Assembly: GCA_965153455.1 (NCBI GenBank)
Contig: OZ234493.1
Span: forward strand, 27,828,213 to 27,892,212
Reading direction: 5' to 3'
DNA length: 64,000 nt
DNA from: Sphagnum compactum
Lineage: Eukaryota; Bryophyta; Sphagnopsida; Sphagnales
This document shows, in pieces, positions 34,437-45,970 of the stretch; the stretch's first letter is position 1; the number at the start of each line of letters is the position of its first letter. The notes beneath the pieces were generated by a model. That model saw nothing but the letters and a program-made list of their open reading frames with translations, was not told where the DNA came from and did not search any database. A program made the translations under genes and the position numbers.

Positions 34437-37400
34437 ATGGCGCAGAAGAAAAAGATTAAGATGAATAATAGACCTCGCCAGAAGGTATTTCGGCTTTGCA
34501 AACTTTTTTTTTACCGTTTTCTCTCTCTGTGTGTATTCTTGTTACAATAAAATTGAGAATTGCGTGTGCAAATTGTGAGTCTGGGACACCATTTTTTGTT
34601 CAGTTTTGTTATTGCAAGCTACAGCGGATGATGAAGTGAGTGTTCTGAAATTCCAGCAAAAAAAAGTGTATGCATGTCCACATTAGAGGATATTTTTTTT
34701 CAGTTTCTCTTTTCCCCTCTTCTTATGGCAGCAAACTGATTGCTATCTTGAATGCTAACAGGAAAAGAAGGTCGTGGATATAGCCAATTTGAATGAGCAG
34801 TTGGATTTATTAGGTCTCAAAGTACGCTCTGTTACTGCAGATGGCAACTGTTTTTTCAGGTGAGTCTTCTCTATCCATCATCGAACCCTAGTTGGCCCTA
34901 GTTGTTGTTTTTAGGGTTTTGCATACCTTAGAGCCATCATCATGAAAAGTAAAGAAACAAACAGAATTGTTGGAAGAAGAAATAAGCCAGATTGCTGACT
35001 TCATTGCACTAAAGAATATACCTAAGCAGGTCAATTCTCTACAAAGTCAAGCCTTACGTCAGACACATAGTTTTTTTTTTTTTTTTTTTTCCTAGGTTTG
35101 TGTTTCTGGACAGGATTCTTATCCATGAAACAGAAGGTAAAAAAAGCCCTGCCTTGTCTTATATAGAGCAATGAAATCATCGAGAGAGCGATCGAAGAGT
35201 GCAGTGTTTGATGAGCCCATGGGTGTGAGTGCCACTGAGCAGAGCTATTGCAGATCAGCTAGACGGACAAGAGGAGCAGCATGCCACATATCGGCAATCA
35301 GTTGTTGATTATGTCCAGGTATATATTATTGCATACCTGGTTGGTTGATTTAATTTCTGCAACGCTCTTGTAGCAGGCAGGCAGTCAATGAAGTTGCTGT
35401 AACCCTGTGACTAAAAGTGATAATGTACAAAGGGAACAGTGTGTTCCAGAGACCCATTTGACTCCATTGTCCAATTATCTTATGGATTCACCATATGCAG
35501 GAGCATCGAGAGGAATTTGAGCCTTTTGTAGAGGATGAGGTGCCCTTTGAGGAGTATTGCAGTACCATGCGTGAGGATGGTACATGGGCAGGCAACATGG
35601 AGCTTCAAGCAACATCTCTAGTAACAGGTTGCAACATTTGTATACATCAGGTACAAAGCCATGCTCTTTGCTTTGCAGCAGAAGGTTTTGTGGAAGACAA
35701 CTAGTGGATGCTTGGAGTTGTTGTAGCTACTTATTGGAACTTCTGCATGAAAATACCTGCAGCTCAAGACCCCCAGGTGGCACATTCGAAACTTCGAAAG
35801 TGCTGATGCTTGTACACTGCATCTGTGAGTTCTAATGCACTTGGATCTGTGAATTGGTTTTTTCAGAGAGTTGTTAAAAAGGATTGATATGTATGGCACA
35901 TAGTGAAGAACCACATGTTCAAAACTGTCTCATTTCATTGGTTAGCGATAGCAGTCAATTCTGGATGGAAACTCATATAATTTGAGACACAGAGATAGTC
36001 TTAAGAAGCTGTTAAGAAGATCTTGGACATAGCTGCATACATTGCCTTGACAGTGTTCATGAATTTTGAGATGGGTTTATGTAGACTTATGAGAGATGTG
36101 GTTGGAATGCAGATCCTATCATGATGGAGAGCACTACAATAGTGTTCGCAGACTTGATGATGATGGAGGAGGTCGCGCAAAACCCATCACCATTGAGGTA
36201 AGGAGTTTGTATTGATTTAATTTTGAAACATTTTCAGAAGCTGGAACTTGAGAGGTGAAACCCTGCTCAGTTTGGAGGATGCTTGTCAAAGATTATGTGC
36301 ATCTTGGCAGGAGCTTACTAGACCATCTTTCTCAAGGAGTCATATATGTACTTGTTGTGTCCTTGATTGAAGGTGGATGCCAGGCCTTCCACTAAGCCAC
36401 CACCAGCCAAGGACAAGATGAACCACGGACATCAGATTGTAAAGATTGTGATGGATGGCACTGGTTGCAAAAGTATGGACAGAGTGCAGGAAGTGAGTCT
36501 CTTGTTTCCTGGTCAGTAGTCATTTGCGGGGATCTTTCTTGGAGTAGGAAAGAAGCAATCTGCACTGGAATTTTGCACTAGTAGCATTGTAATGGAAGAC
36601 TGTTTGGCCTGTGCTATGGAAGTTTGAAGGAGCTGTTTGTGGGGTAGAACCACAAGATGTGGAAGATGGGGATAAGACAAAATTCAATAGGACCATTGTG
36701 GACAGTGGAGGCTGGTTTCAATACTGGCATTGACATTACTGATGGGAGCTGTCACATCCTTTCATGGTAGCATTGATGTGGTTGGGACTATTGTCTTCAC
36801 GTCCAGTTCAAGAAGTGGAATATGTAATATAATCAGGGGCCTGGAGGTGTTTACTTCACTGCATCAAAACTGGATGTTGACATTGCCAAAATGTTCCTAG
36901 GAGGAGTGAATGGGTACTTCAGACAGTGGTGTGGAGACTTGGCAAGATGGGTTCTGATTGGGTATTATTGCTGTGGGGAGAGAATATGGACAGGTTTTGC
37001 ATGATGTTCATGGTGACACAGATGCAGCAATAGAGTTTCTGATAGCAGAGCAAGCCAGTGGCGGTGATGTTAGTCCTGCTTGCTCATGTGAGAGGATTCC
37101 CCACTCTCCAGAGGGCAGCGGTATTATTTTCCCCCCTTCCTGCAAGGTTCAGTTGTTGCCAACTCACCACAATTTACAACATGAGATTGAGCAAAATGTA
37201 GACCACTTAAGTCCAAAGTCAGTGCTGAGCTTATCTTTACTATACACAATTTACATTGCGATTGAGCATTCCTTGTTTTGGACATCATGCTACTTAAGGA
37301 TTATAAGAGATGGTCTGGTCATTGGGAACAGGTGAAACTCACCACAACAGGTCATGTAAAATACACTGCGATGATCCTGAGCCATCAGCATCACAAGATT

Positions 37401-38143
37401 CCTGCCTTGTCACTAAAACTGAAGAAAGCTCTGCCTCTCATGCAGCTGGTCAGACCAACAGTACCACCCTGCCACTTCAGGTATGCTGCTTCTTGTCTTT
37501 GACATCATATTGTGGGGTGGAAACTTGGAAATTGCATGCACACTTATGCTTACAAACTTACTCATTTCTTTTGATAATATGTAGAGTGAAATGTTTTGGT
37601 GTTTATTATGGAGCAGGGAGCGGCTAGGAATAAGGCATGCCCGTGTGGCTCTAAACGTAAGTACAAGTCTTGTTGTGGTACTCAACATCCAAAGCCTACC
37701 ATCACTTCCATATCAAGGTTTGCCTCTCACCCTCATGAGTTATTTCTGTAAGATGCATGAGTGACTTGAGTTATGCTGACAGGCAATGATTCTCTTTAGT
37801 GAGCCCTCAAGGTTGCAAGCTGCATAATATACCACTATCTTGTTTGAAACAGTGTTTTCTGATCTGGGAATCAGTAAAATCTGGTCCTGTAAAACCCAAG
37901 TGTCTTTTTGCCTTTCAGTTTTGAGTGGAAACAGGCTATGAAAACTTGTGGAAAATCTTAGTCAGAAATTTTTGTTTTTACCAAGGTGCATTTACACAGC
38001 TGTGCTTGTGTTTATACAGGTCAGATGAAGTCCAGTCAAACAGGCTCAGGAAGCAGAGGTTGAAGCTGGCAAAAGATCACACCAGTGAGCCTGTTCACAG
38101 TGATGTTCCTCGGACTGTAGATATGGGAGCTCTTTGCATTTGA
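34437..38143 (+). CDS. OTU deubiquitinase with UBA-like and SEC-C motifs (OTU7-like)
   Basis: A predicted cysteine protease that removes ubiquitin, similar to plant OTU/SEC-C proteins of the Arabidopsis OTU7 type. Eleven exons: 34437-34484, 34762-34859, 35243-35318, 35501-35650, 35763-35824, 36113-36197, 36373-36492, 36994-37120, 37332-37480, 37617-37717 and 38020-38143. All junctions are GT..AG and phase-consistent, giving 379 residues. The start ATG has A at -3 and G at +4. The OTU domain spans exons 2-6: catalytic cysteine in TADGNCFFR (about residue 45), central EDGTWAGNMELQA, catalytic histidine in YHDGEHYNSVR. A UBA-like helix set follows (VKIVMDGTGCKSMDRVQE / DTDAAIEFLIAEQ). The SEC-C zinc motif is ARNKACPCGSKRKYKSCCG. 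The C-terminus is basic. No defect is seen, so it is likely functional. Confidence 0.95.
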
Positions 38144-39959
38144 GCTCGGACATCTCTTTGATGAATATCAAGTCAGGGTCTTGCAAAGAACTTCACAAGG
38201 AGTTGTCATGGCAAGTTTTGGCCTACCCAAAGGGTGGGATTGAAAATTGTCACTTTCTTGGTAGGAGAGATTGAACTGGAGCAGAGGAGTCACATTTTAT
38301 GTTGATGGGTTTATTCACAACGAGAAATATTTTTTCTGTATATCATATTAAATTCATTGGGATTCATATATTAGCAGGCAACTTTGTGGATAGCAATTCT
38401 GTAGGCACCCAGTGACAATAATTATGCAATGTTGCTCAGCTTTCAATTATATTGCAGTCTATGCATCTTGTGCAATGCTGTTGAAACCCTCTACCTAACA
38501 AAATGATGAGGACTGAAAGACTATCCTGTTAAGCCTTCCAGGTTCTGAACCTTATTGGTGCACCTGACTAACATGGAGACTGTGCCTGTACAAGGACTTT
38601 GTGACTAGTAATGTGGCAGGGCTCACAAGGTATATATACAAGCTTACATCTGAACAACAATGTGTTGGTGGGTCAGTTGCTGCTGGTGCTGGTGAGCTTG
38701 CTACTGACAATCTTGGTCCTTAATGACAACAACCTGGCTTCGGAGCTCCCGGTGTCTACTGTTAATGAGTCACACTCATCTACAATGATACAATTTATTG
38801 TAGGGGGCTGGGAGTCACATGCTCTGTTACTGGTACCTTGTTTTGTTTCCTGGTGGCTACAGGATACCCACAATCCAAGGCATCCTGGTGTGGAAGTTAT
38901 ACTGCAAGAATGCCACAAGAATGCTGCACTGGGGTGATAGCAGTCACCCTGAAGCTGCTAAAGCTCACCTACTGCTGCTCGTGCTCTTTTCCCTCTAGAG
39001 CTGACCTGAAGCAGCAGGCAGGGATTATGCTTGAGCTTCAGTCCAGATAGCTTGTGCTTGCACTTGAGCCATGGTAGAACTACCTGAGACAATGGGTCCT
39101 CTTCTGACTAAAATACACAACCTCCATTTCTTAGTATTCACATTAATTTTACTGTCTTTTTCTCTTCTCATTTGGAGAATGTTTCATCTCTTAATCTTTG
39201 ATTTTATGTTCCTGCACATGATCCAAGTGACCTCAAGGGTACTCAAATTCTTTTTGTTATAACTTACATTGATAACTAATGTAAGGATGTTATTTTTGTC
39301 TCTGAATAAACTCTGTGTATCTTCAGTTTCCTTTGAACTTAATTGTCCAGTAGGTAAGCATGAAGTTCCAAATCTTGTGGAGTCAGAAATCCTTAAAACT
39401 TCATCATTTTTTTAATGAGGCACAGAATTTTAGAGCTCAAAAGAGCTGAAATTCTTTTTGTTAGTAGGTAGTTGGATTTTGGATGATTCAATGGTGAGTA
39501 GTGGACTTATAAAACTCTTCAGTCTTTTAGAGATTGGAGGTTGATAAAATATCTTTGCTTTTGTTGAAGTCATTTGATTTTTCAATGGGGTCGTTAAGAT
39601 TTTTCATTTGTCATTAAGATTGACTTGGTTGATCTAAAAGCTAGTAGAGAGTTCTGATTAATAGAGTGTCTGTTCAGATGTTTAAATTTCATCCTCTTCA
39701 AGTAAAGATCATACAAGACTCTCCAAGCTTCATAGTTGTGGAAGCAGTTGTGGACGCGTCAGACTTCATCAGTTTCATCTCTTGGCTACATGTTTTGATA
39801 AACAATTTATTTGTGGTTATTGTGCTTATTAACAACGTACCAATATCCTCATGGGTACTAAGTTGTTTAGTCTGTTTAGTAAATTTCTAGCTGTTTTCAT
39901 AATTTTTTTGGGATCTCCATTAAAGACAACACTTACCCTCTTGTGTTTGGGATATTTGT

Positions 39960-40260
39960 AACATCCAGAAATAATTTAAATGAATTTTGGTATTTTTACC
40001 ATGGTACCAAAGGGTGCCAGTTCACTTAAGGCAAGAGGGTACAACTCCCACAGCAATAGTGTCACAATTCATCCAATTGTGTCCTTAAAAAGGAGGTGAA
40101 ACAGTGGAAATCCTGTCACAGACATCATCCCAATGTGGGATTATGCGACCTAGCACCACCAGTACACCATCCATTGGAAACCTTTTGTGACAGTTGTGGA
40201 TGAACCACAACTGCAAACCCTCCCACAACCTAACTATCTAGGAAAGTGGGTAAGTATCAT
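39960..40260 (+). repeat. Dispersed repeat, second copy
   Basis: Contains TTTTTACCATGGTACCAAAGGG and GGCAAGAGGG, related to 33235-33300. It starts after TTTGTAACATCC, which might be a degraded LTR edge. Confidence 0.4.
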
Positions 40261-40354
40261 AGATAAGTAGGTAGGGAATGCAATTATGTAGGTAGGTAAC
40301 TAGGTGGCTACTAGGTAGGTAGATACATGTGAACAGAGGTAACCATGGTTGGTT

Positions 40355-40495
40355 ATCTATGGGACAAAATAATACAATGAAGACAAGTGTTTACTGTCCA
40401 CACACCATCCATCCTGGACAGTTTGCTGTTGGTTAGCTATAGGTGATTATCCAATGAAAAAAGTATTTCCTGTCCACACCATCCATCCTGCATGG
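40355..40495 (+). repeat. ~75 bp tandem duplication
   Basis: Two neighbouring copies share GGTTA-CTAT-GG, AATGAA, GT-TT-CTGTCCACA and CACCATCCATCCTG. Non-coding. Confidence 0.6.
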
Positions 40496-42018
40496 TGTGA
40501 AGGTCACTTTGCCTGCCCCATGTGTAAAACAAGGACACAGTGGAACTGTGGGAAAACTGTTAAGTGATGTGAGGGTGGTGTAGAGGAAGTTTGTGAGAAG
40601 CATATTGCTCAGTGCTCTACAACACACTTGCACACTCTTCCTGAGTCTCTTTAGAGCACACTAATACCCCACTTGCTGTACAGGATTACCCATTTGCCAA
40701 AAGGCAGTTCCTCCTTAGGAGATGTTGGCAATAAAATGTTGAGGATGTTGTCTAGATAGGTTGTATATTGAAACACACCAATCTGACAGCCTAACAAGAT
40801 GGCTTTAGCTCATGGACAGTAAAAAGGCTAGAGATCCATACCACAACAATTTCATATCACATGGATGTAACACCACATGGAATTGTTGATAGTGATACAC
40901 AGCCCTGTGACCAAAGCAATATGCCTCAAGCTCACAATGGCACCACATACTAACAGCCTCATTGAGGCCCCATGTCACAATACTTGGCACTGAAAAACCT
41001 TATGGAATAGCTGTTTAAAGGTCAATTTCCACTTGAAAGGTACTCAGATACAGTTGAGCAGCACAATAATCACATGACGGATACCCTGCAAAAAAATTCT
41101 TACAGCAAAGTTACATAAAAGCAACCCTTGTCACAGACAGCACCATAGACACACATCAGAGCAAGAATTTCCATGACACACAAGTGCACTAGGGGCTTCA
41201 GTATCCAGCAAGCAAGAAGACTAACCAAGAATTGTCTGGATGGAGAAAGAAAGCTTTGAGTAGAAAAACATGTCAAAAGCAAATGAAGGCAGCACAGTAC
41301 CTGTCCGACAGTTTTTGAAGGACCAGAGTTGTATGAACACCATATATCTACATCCCTTCTCATTCCAAATGTCCATAATTTTATTAAAGGACAAGACAAG
41401 CATAACAGGAACAAAGACCATAATTTTCTCAGGAAACAAGGGTTGAATCTCATCGCTCCTATTGATGCAAGGTGAACGAACACCTTGTTGACTGACAGTA
41501 AGTGGAATTTCTAGTGGACCTGGCAGCAAAGGGCGCTTCCTACATTTCATGAGGCAATTTGTGCGATTTCATGACTGTACATATACCCTTTGCATGTTTT
41601 TTTTCAGCTTTAATACAAATGTTAATAGTGCTTGATATCAGGGAGGGAATCCCAGAGAAGACCTGCATTTGTTCTCCTTGGTGCCCCTGTGTGAAAGCCT
41701 CATGTGTGCTCCTCCTGACAGCAATGGAAGCTGCTCAAAATGACAAGCAAAGGCCCAAAGTTTTCCAATCAACCTTCAAGTCACCATGCACCATGACTTC
41801 AGGATGCTGCAGCAGCATTAAACAAAGAGAGCTAACACCATGGACCTTTTCAATGACAGGGGATATTGATAACAGGAGAAGCCAGGCTCCATGATGACAA
41901 ACATCTGCACTCAGTCATGCACTCAAGCAGAGCCAGAGCTACAGACAGGGCCAGGATCATGTCCACCACAAAAGTGAGAGACCAGATGGGACGACCAGTG
42001 GGGTGGAAGGCTTTTAGG

Positions 42019-43041
42019 TCATACAACTAGGCCTTGTAACAAAGTAGAAACAGAACATGGTTGCAATTCACTTTTCTTCACAAACGGGTGAGTCAACAAC
42101 ATCTCTGCTGATGGCCGCCGCCCAGCATCTTTCTGCAAGCAACACACTATAAAGTTCCTGAATTCAGGAGAAGCATCAGGAGGTGGTGAAGGTGGATCTC
42201 CCAGGCAGATAGCACACATCAGGGTGGGCCAGTCAGGCTTCTCTCCTGGTTGCAGACAAGGAAAGCGACCTATTGCACACTCGAGAAGTGTGAGACCAAG
42301 GCTCCAAATATCAGCAGCATAGCCATATTCGCCCCCATTGCCATCTGGATCAAAGCGCTCAGGGCTCATGTACGCACAAGTACCCACAAAAGAATTACAT
42401 TGTGCTAACGTATGTGCCAGCACTGTGCTCACACCAAAGTCACCAATCTTAACCTCCTGCCTGTGGTTGATGAGCAGGTTCGAAGGCTTGATGTCCCGGT
42501 GTACAATCTTATGTTTGTGGAGATACAGGAGTCCCAAGAGCACTTGCTTGGTAACCTCAGCCAGGTATCTCTCACTGATTGTCCTGTGAAACTTAAGCAC
42601 ATCTGCAAGTGTTCCTCCGTCCATGAATTCAAGAACAAAGGAGACTTCTCCTCCACGATCAAAAACCCCATAGCACTCCACCAAATGTGGGGACTTGGCA
42701 CGGAGCAAAATCTCCATTTCTCTCATAATCTGTCTGCGCACATCAAGTTCATGCTTCTCCTGTATGATCTTGAGGGCATAGATGCGCCCAGTCCACCGGT
42801 GCACAACTTTGTAGACTTTGCCTCCACTGCCAGCTCCTAGCAGGCTCTTTCTGTCCAGGTCTAGGTCATCTAGGGACACAATTCGCCCTTGTGCCGGGAT
42901 CAAGGGAAGCCTGAACCTGTGAAGAAGGCTGTTGTTGTTGTCTGCAGATGGAGGTGGCAATGGCAGTGGCTGTGGTACTGGATCTCGCCGTGGCAGGGAC
43001 AGGGAGAGTCCTCGGCTCTTCCTTTCATTTGCTGCAGCCAT
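42019..43041 (-). CDS. MAP kinase kinase (plant MKK4/5/7/9 type)
   Basis: A dual-specificity kinase that phosphorylates and activates MAP kinases in stress and developmental cascades, acting in cytosol and nucleus. It is a single exon of 340 residues. The ATG at 43041 (A at -3, G at +4) is chosen; the frame stays open upstream but with no further ATG. The N-terminus has a MAPK-docking motif, RKSRGLSLSLP, then a proline-rich run. The kinase domain is complete: glycine loop GAGSGGKVYKV, lysine in YALKI (Lys91), catalytic HRDIKPSN (Asp183), metal-binding DFG (Asp201), the plant MKK activation loop T-x5-S (Thr211, Ser217 within HTLAQCNS), SPER, and ADIWSLG. Lack of introns is usual for this plant MKK subgroup. 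No defects are seen. Confidence 0.95.
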   Translation of the reverse strand: MAAANERKSRGLSLSLPRRDPVPQPLPLPPPSADNNNSLLHRFRLPLIPAQGRIVSLDDLDLDRKSLLGAGSGGKVYKVVHRWTGRIYALKIIQEKHELDVRRQIMREMEILLRAKSPHLVECYGVFDRGGEVSFVLEFMDGGTLADVLKFHRTISERYLAEVTKQVLLGLLYLHKHKIVHRDIKPSNLLINHRQEVKIGDFGVSTVLAHTLAQCNSFVGTCAYMSPERFDPDGNGGEYGYAADIWSLGLTLLECAIGRFPCLQPGEKPDWPTLMCAICLGDPPSPPPDASPEFRNFIVCCLQKDAGRRPSAEMLLTHPFVKKSELQPCSVSTLLQGLVV

Positions 43042-43648
43042 TTGTATGTACACTCTCTGTTCCTGTCCCTCCTTCCCACTCTCTACTGCAGTGTCGGCTG
43101 TTCCTGTCTCTCCCTCCTTCGTCAACCGCAGCAGAAGTATGAAGACTCTGCTCCTATGGACGACATGGTAGGCACAGCGTGACCATCATCTGCTGCAGCT
43201 CCCTCCTCTGCAGATGCCCCTCCAAAGGAAGGACGGAAGGAAGGAATCCCCCAACTGTCTCGTCAAGGACCACCGCCACCTTGGTGTGCGTCTCCTCTCT
43301 GCCTGGAGGAGAAGGAAGGGATTGGTGTTCTCGCCACTCAGAAACTTAACATACTCCTGACCTAGCTCTCCTAGTACACTAGCTTTGCCAGCAAAACAGA
43401 CAAGAAGCTCCAGAAGAACATTGACCTGTGGAGCTTCTTCTTCTTCGCCCTCCGACTCCCAATTTCCTCCACACAGGAGAACTTCTGAGCACCGGCAGCA
43501 ACTTAAAGACGCAGATCCGAGGGTCAGTCAGGAAGAAGCTCCGTTCACGACAGGTACGGCAGTCGCAACAGCAGGTGGAGGAAACTTCCCTCCGATCAAA
43601 GAAAGCGGCCACATGTACGACGAAGAATCCGAGCTTTACCCGAAAAGA

Positions 43649-43649
<1 letters not shown>
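43042..43649 (-). promoter_or_regulatory. MKK 5' leader and proximal promoter region
   Basis: GC-richer than the surroundings and pyrimidine/purine skewed, with no convincing TATA box. The first 84 bases upstream of the ATG remain open in frame but lack an ATG. Overlapping frames on the plus strand are shadows. Confidence 0.45.

Positions 43650-43696
<47 letters not shown>
43650..43696 (-). repeat. (GA)23 microsatellite upstream of MKK
   Basis: 47 bp of TC on the plus strand, that is GA on the MKK sense strand, lying 609-655 bp upstream of the ATG. It may lie in the leader or promoter. Confidence 0.9.
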
Positions 43697-43699
<3 letters not shown>

Positions 43700-45595
43700 C
43701 AATGAAACCTCAAAGGCGCTTCAAACAAGACGACTCATTTCCTTGGGTGCAAAAACTACAGCAGCGCTGCTCGCACGGTATGCTGAACAATGTCTTTCTG
43801 TCGAGCGGCAAAATGGAGAACAAAGTCGAAACCAAAGAAAAGTTGCAGCACAAGCTCTTCCGAGCAAACCGCAATAGCCAGTTTCACCAACAAGACTCCA
43901 AAGGAACTAGCTAGTTTCACAATCCAATTCCTCGTCGGCGACAAAAGGTTCGAATCCCCTCCCGCCACCCTCCCGAAGAAAAAGAAAGAGAAAGGAAACC
44001 CCCCGCACAGCCAGAGATGGACGAGATTATGAATGGAAAAATAAAACATGCGGCGAGAAAGGAATGCGCAAGAATCTGGACAACCCGAAGAAGAAAAAGA
44101 AGAAGAAGCTCTTTTCCAGCGGGAGTTGAAACCAAGCAACTGACCCAGGGGGGTGGGGGGAGGGCATGCAAAACCCTACCTGGCCGAAGAAACAAGAACG
44201 AAAACAAAGGGGAAATTTTTGTTTCTGCGCACTTTCTATGAAATTCAAGGTTGTGGAAGACAATAGAAAGAGAGAGAAAAAAAGTTGCAGGAAGTCATGA
44301 ACACACACGCCCGTTGGCAAAGCTTTGTTCTTGGCAAGCTCTTGGATCGCCGTGCAACAGACAGTAGTAGCGAGTAGTGTTATGCGCAAGCGAGGGAGCG
44401 AGCGAGGAGTTGAGAGACCGGTGAGGACACAAACGCGACACAAGAAGACGGAGAAGAAGAAGACCGAGCACCCGCCGCGCAGCAGGAGGCAAAGAGACGC
44501 GAAGAAGGCCCCTGTGGGGCCCTGTTCCAGGTGACGACTTCGACGACGACAGACGGCTTCTTTCGAGGTGACGAAGAGGACGACGGCTTCGTTTGGAAGC
44601 ACTACAGGGTTTTTTTCTTTTCTTTTCTTTTCTTTTTTCATGTTCAAAAATTGGGGAAATTTAACCAAAACAGTTTAGCAAAATTAGTCGAAATTACACT
44701 AGAAAAACAGAATTTTCCAAAATTTTCCAAGTTTCTTTATCGAAAAATGGCGAAGTTTCGCCAGAAAAAAACCAATAGGAAGCATAGTTTTTTTTGGCAA
44801 GTTTTGTTTAATAGCTGAAGTGGCAATGATCCACATGAAGATTTAGACAGATTTGGCTACAAGCTCAATATGAAAGCAATTTAAAAAAAACATTCTTCTA
44901 TATTTTAGGGTACATGCTTGAACCATGTGTAGTGAGTGATCTGGCGAGCTTTCTTTTTAAAATTTCTATTTTTGGCTATAGAATTTTGTAAAAACACAAG
45001 ATTTTAGAAGTTTTAATCTTTAATATATCATTTTGGTTATACATAGCCAGCCAAAAAGGGCTGTTTGGAAGGATTTGGAAGGCTTGCTTTCCAGGTGACG
45101 AAGTCCGACGGTTTGGTTTGGAACTTGCACTGTTTCTATTTGTGGAGAAATTTCGCAGCTTGGCGATTGAAAATGGAAAAAATCCACAAAAAAATTGTGA
45201 TTTATAGGGAAATTTTTTTCGCCATTCTTCGAAATAAAAATAATTAAATTAGCCACATCTATATTTTGGCACAACTCCTAGGTCGCCACTTGTAGCAGCA
45301 CTTTTGTAAAAATGCTACAGCCCACCTAGGACCGTCGCCATGTAATGCTAATTAATGCTGAGGATCCTGGCCAGTGCCACAGGGCCAGTGGACCTACTTG
45401 AGGAATTTGAAAAAACAAAAAACCCTGTTTGGAAGGCTTCCAGGTGACGAAGAGGACCAGGCTTGGGTGGAAGGGTTTGGAAGGGTTTGGAAGGGTTTAT
45501 TTTCAGGTGACGAAGAGGACGGCTTTCGAGGTGAGGAGTTTTCTACCTCATCGTGGGTGGTGGCAAAGCCATGTCTCTTGGAGGGGAACCGGGAT
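43697..45595. other. Intergenic with dispersed CCAGGTGACGAAG motif
   Basis: Variants of CAGGTGACGAAGAGGACGGCTT occur near 44528, 44567, 45096, 45440 and 45506, often followed by GTTTGGAAG. Between 44640 and 44800 is an AT-rich block resembling 47515-47660 (shared TTACACTAGAAAAACA and TTTCCAAA). No gene is recognised. Confidence 0.45.
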
Positions 45596-45970
45596 CCATC
45601 CAGGTGACAAGCCGGATGTCTGTAGGCTGTACAATAGAATAGGCACCTCGATTTAGTTAGCTCTAACACAGTGAAACTCCAAGAAATGAGGAGGATGCAT
45701 CCAGGTGATTATCCAGATGTCTGTAAGTACAAAATCGTCACCTCAATTTAGTTAGCTGTGAAACAGTGAAACCCAAGATATGAGGAGGATCCATGCAGGT
45801 GATAATCCAGATGTCTGCCCGGAAATAAGATTGTCACCTCGAATTAGTGAGCTCTGAAATGTGAGACTCCAAGAGATGATATCCATCCAGGAGATAATCC
45901 AGATCTCTGTCTGCAAACTTAAACTCATCACCTCGATTATGTTAGCACCAGTGAAACTCAAAGAAATCAA
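45596..45970 (+). repeat. Four-unit ~93 bp tandem repeat
   Basis: Units start near 45598, 45699, 45793 and 45886. Each runs ATCCAGGTGATAATCCAGATGTCTG, a variable middle, TCACCTCGATTTAGTTAGCTCT, CAGTGAAACTCCAAGA and GGAGGATCC, with substitutions and small indels between units. Non-coding. Confidence 0.85.

Larger units (their letters stand above)
38144..42018. other. Intergenic between OTU and MKK genes
   Basis: Includes the OTU 3' UTR and, at the right, the MKK 3' UTR. Short frames (38611-38937, 39666-39890, 41221-41550 minus) match nothing I know and lack splice support. Repeats within it are listed separately. Confidence 0.45.

Noticed and set aside
38611-38937. 108-codon plus frame after the OTU gene
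   Set aside because: Lies beyond the clear OTU stop, has no family match and is overlapped by an equally open minus frame.
41221-41550. 109-codon minus frame downstream of MKK
   Set aside because: First ~45 residues look protein-like but match nothing known, and the rest is unconvincing. Probably 3' UTR or intergenic.
43042-43125. N-terminal extension of MKK by 28 codons
   Set aside because: The extended frame begins with TTG, not ATG. The ATG at 43041 has a good context and the next residues fit MKK N-termini.
42338-43182. Plus-strand frames across the MKK gene (83-149 codons)
   Set aside because: Antisense shadows of the kinase coding sequence.
44027-44668. 213-codon minus open frame
   Set aside because: No recognisable domain and biased composition (poly-F, C, S). 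Shorter frames overlap on both strands, and no promoter or splice logic is evident.
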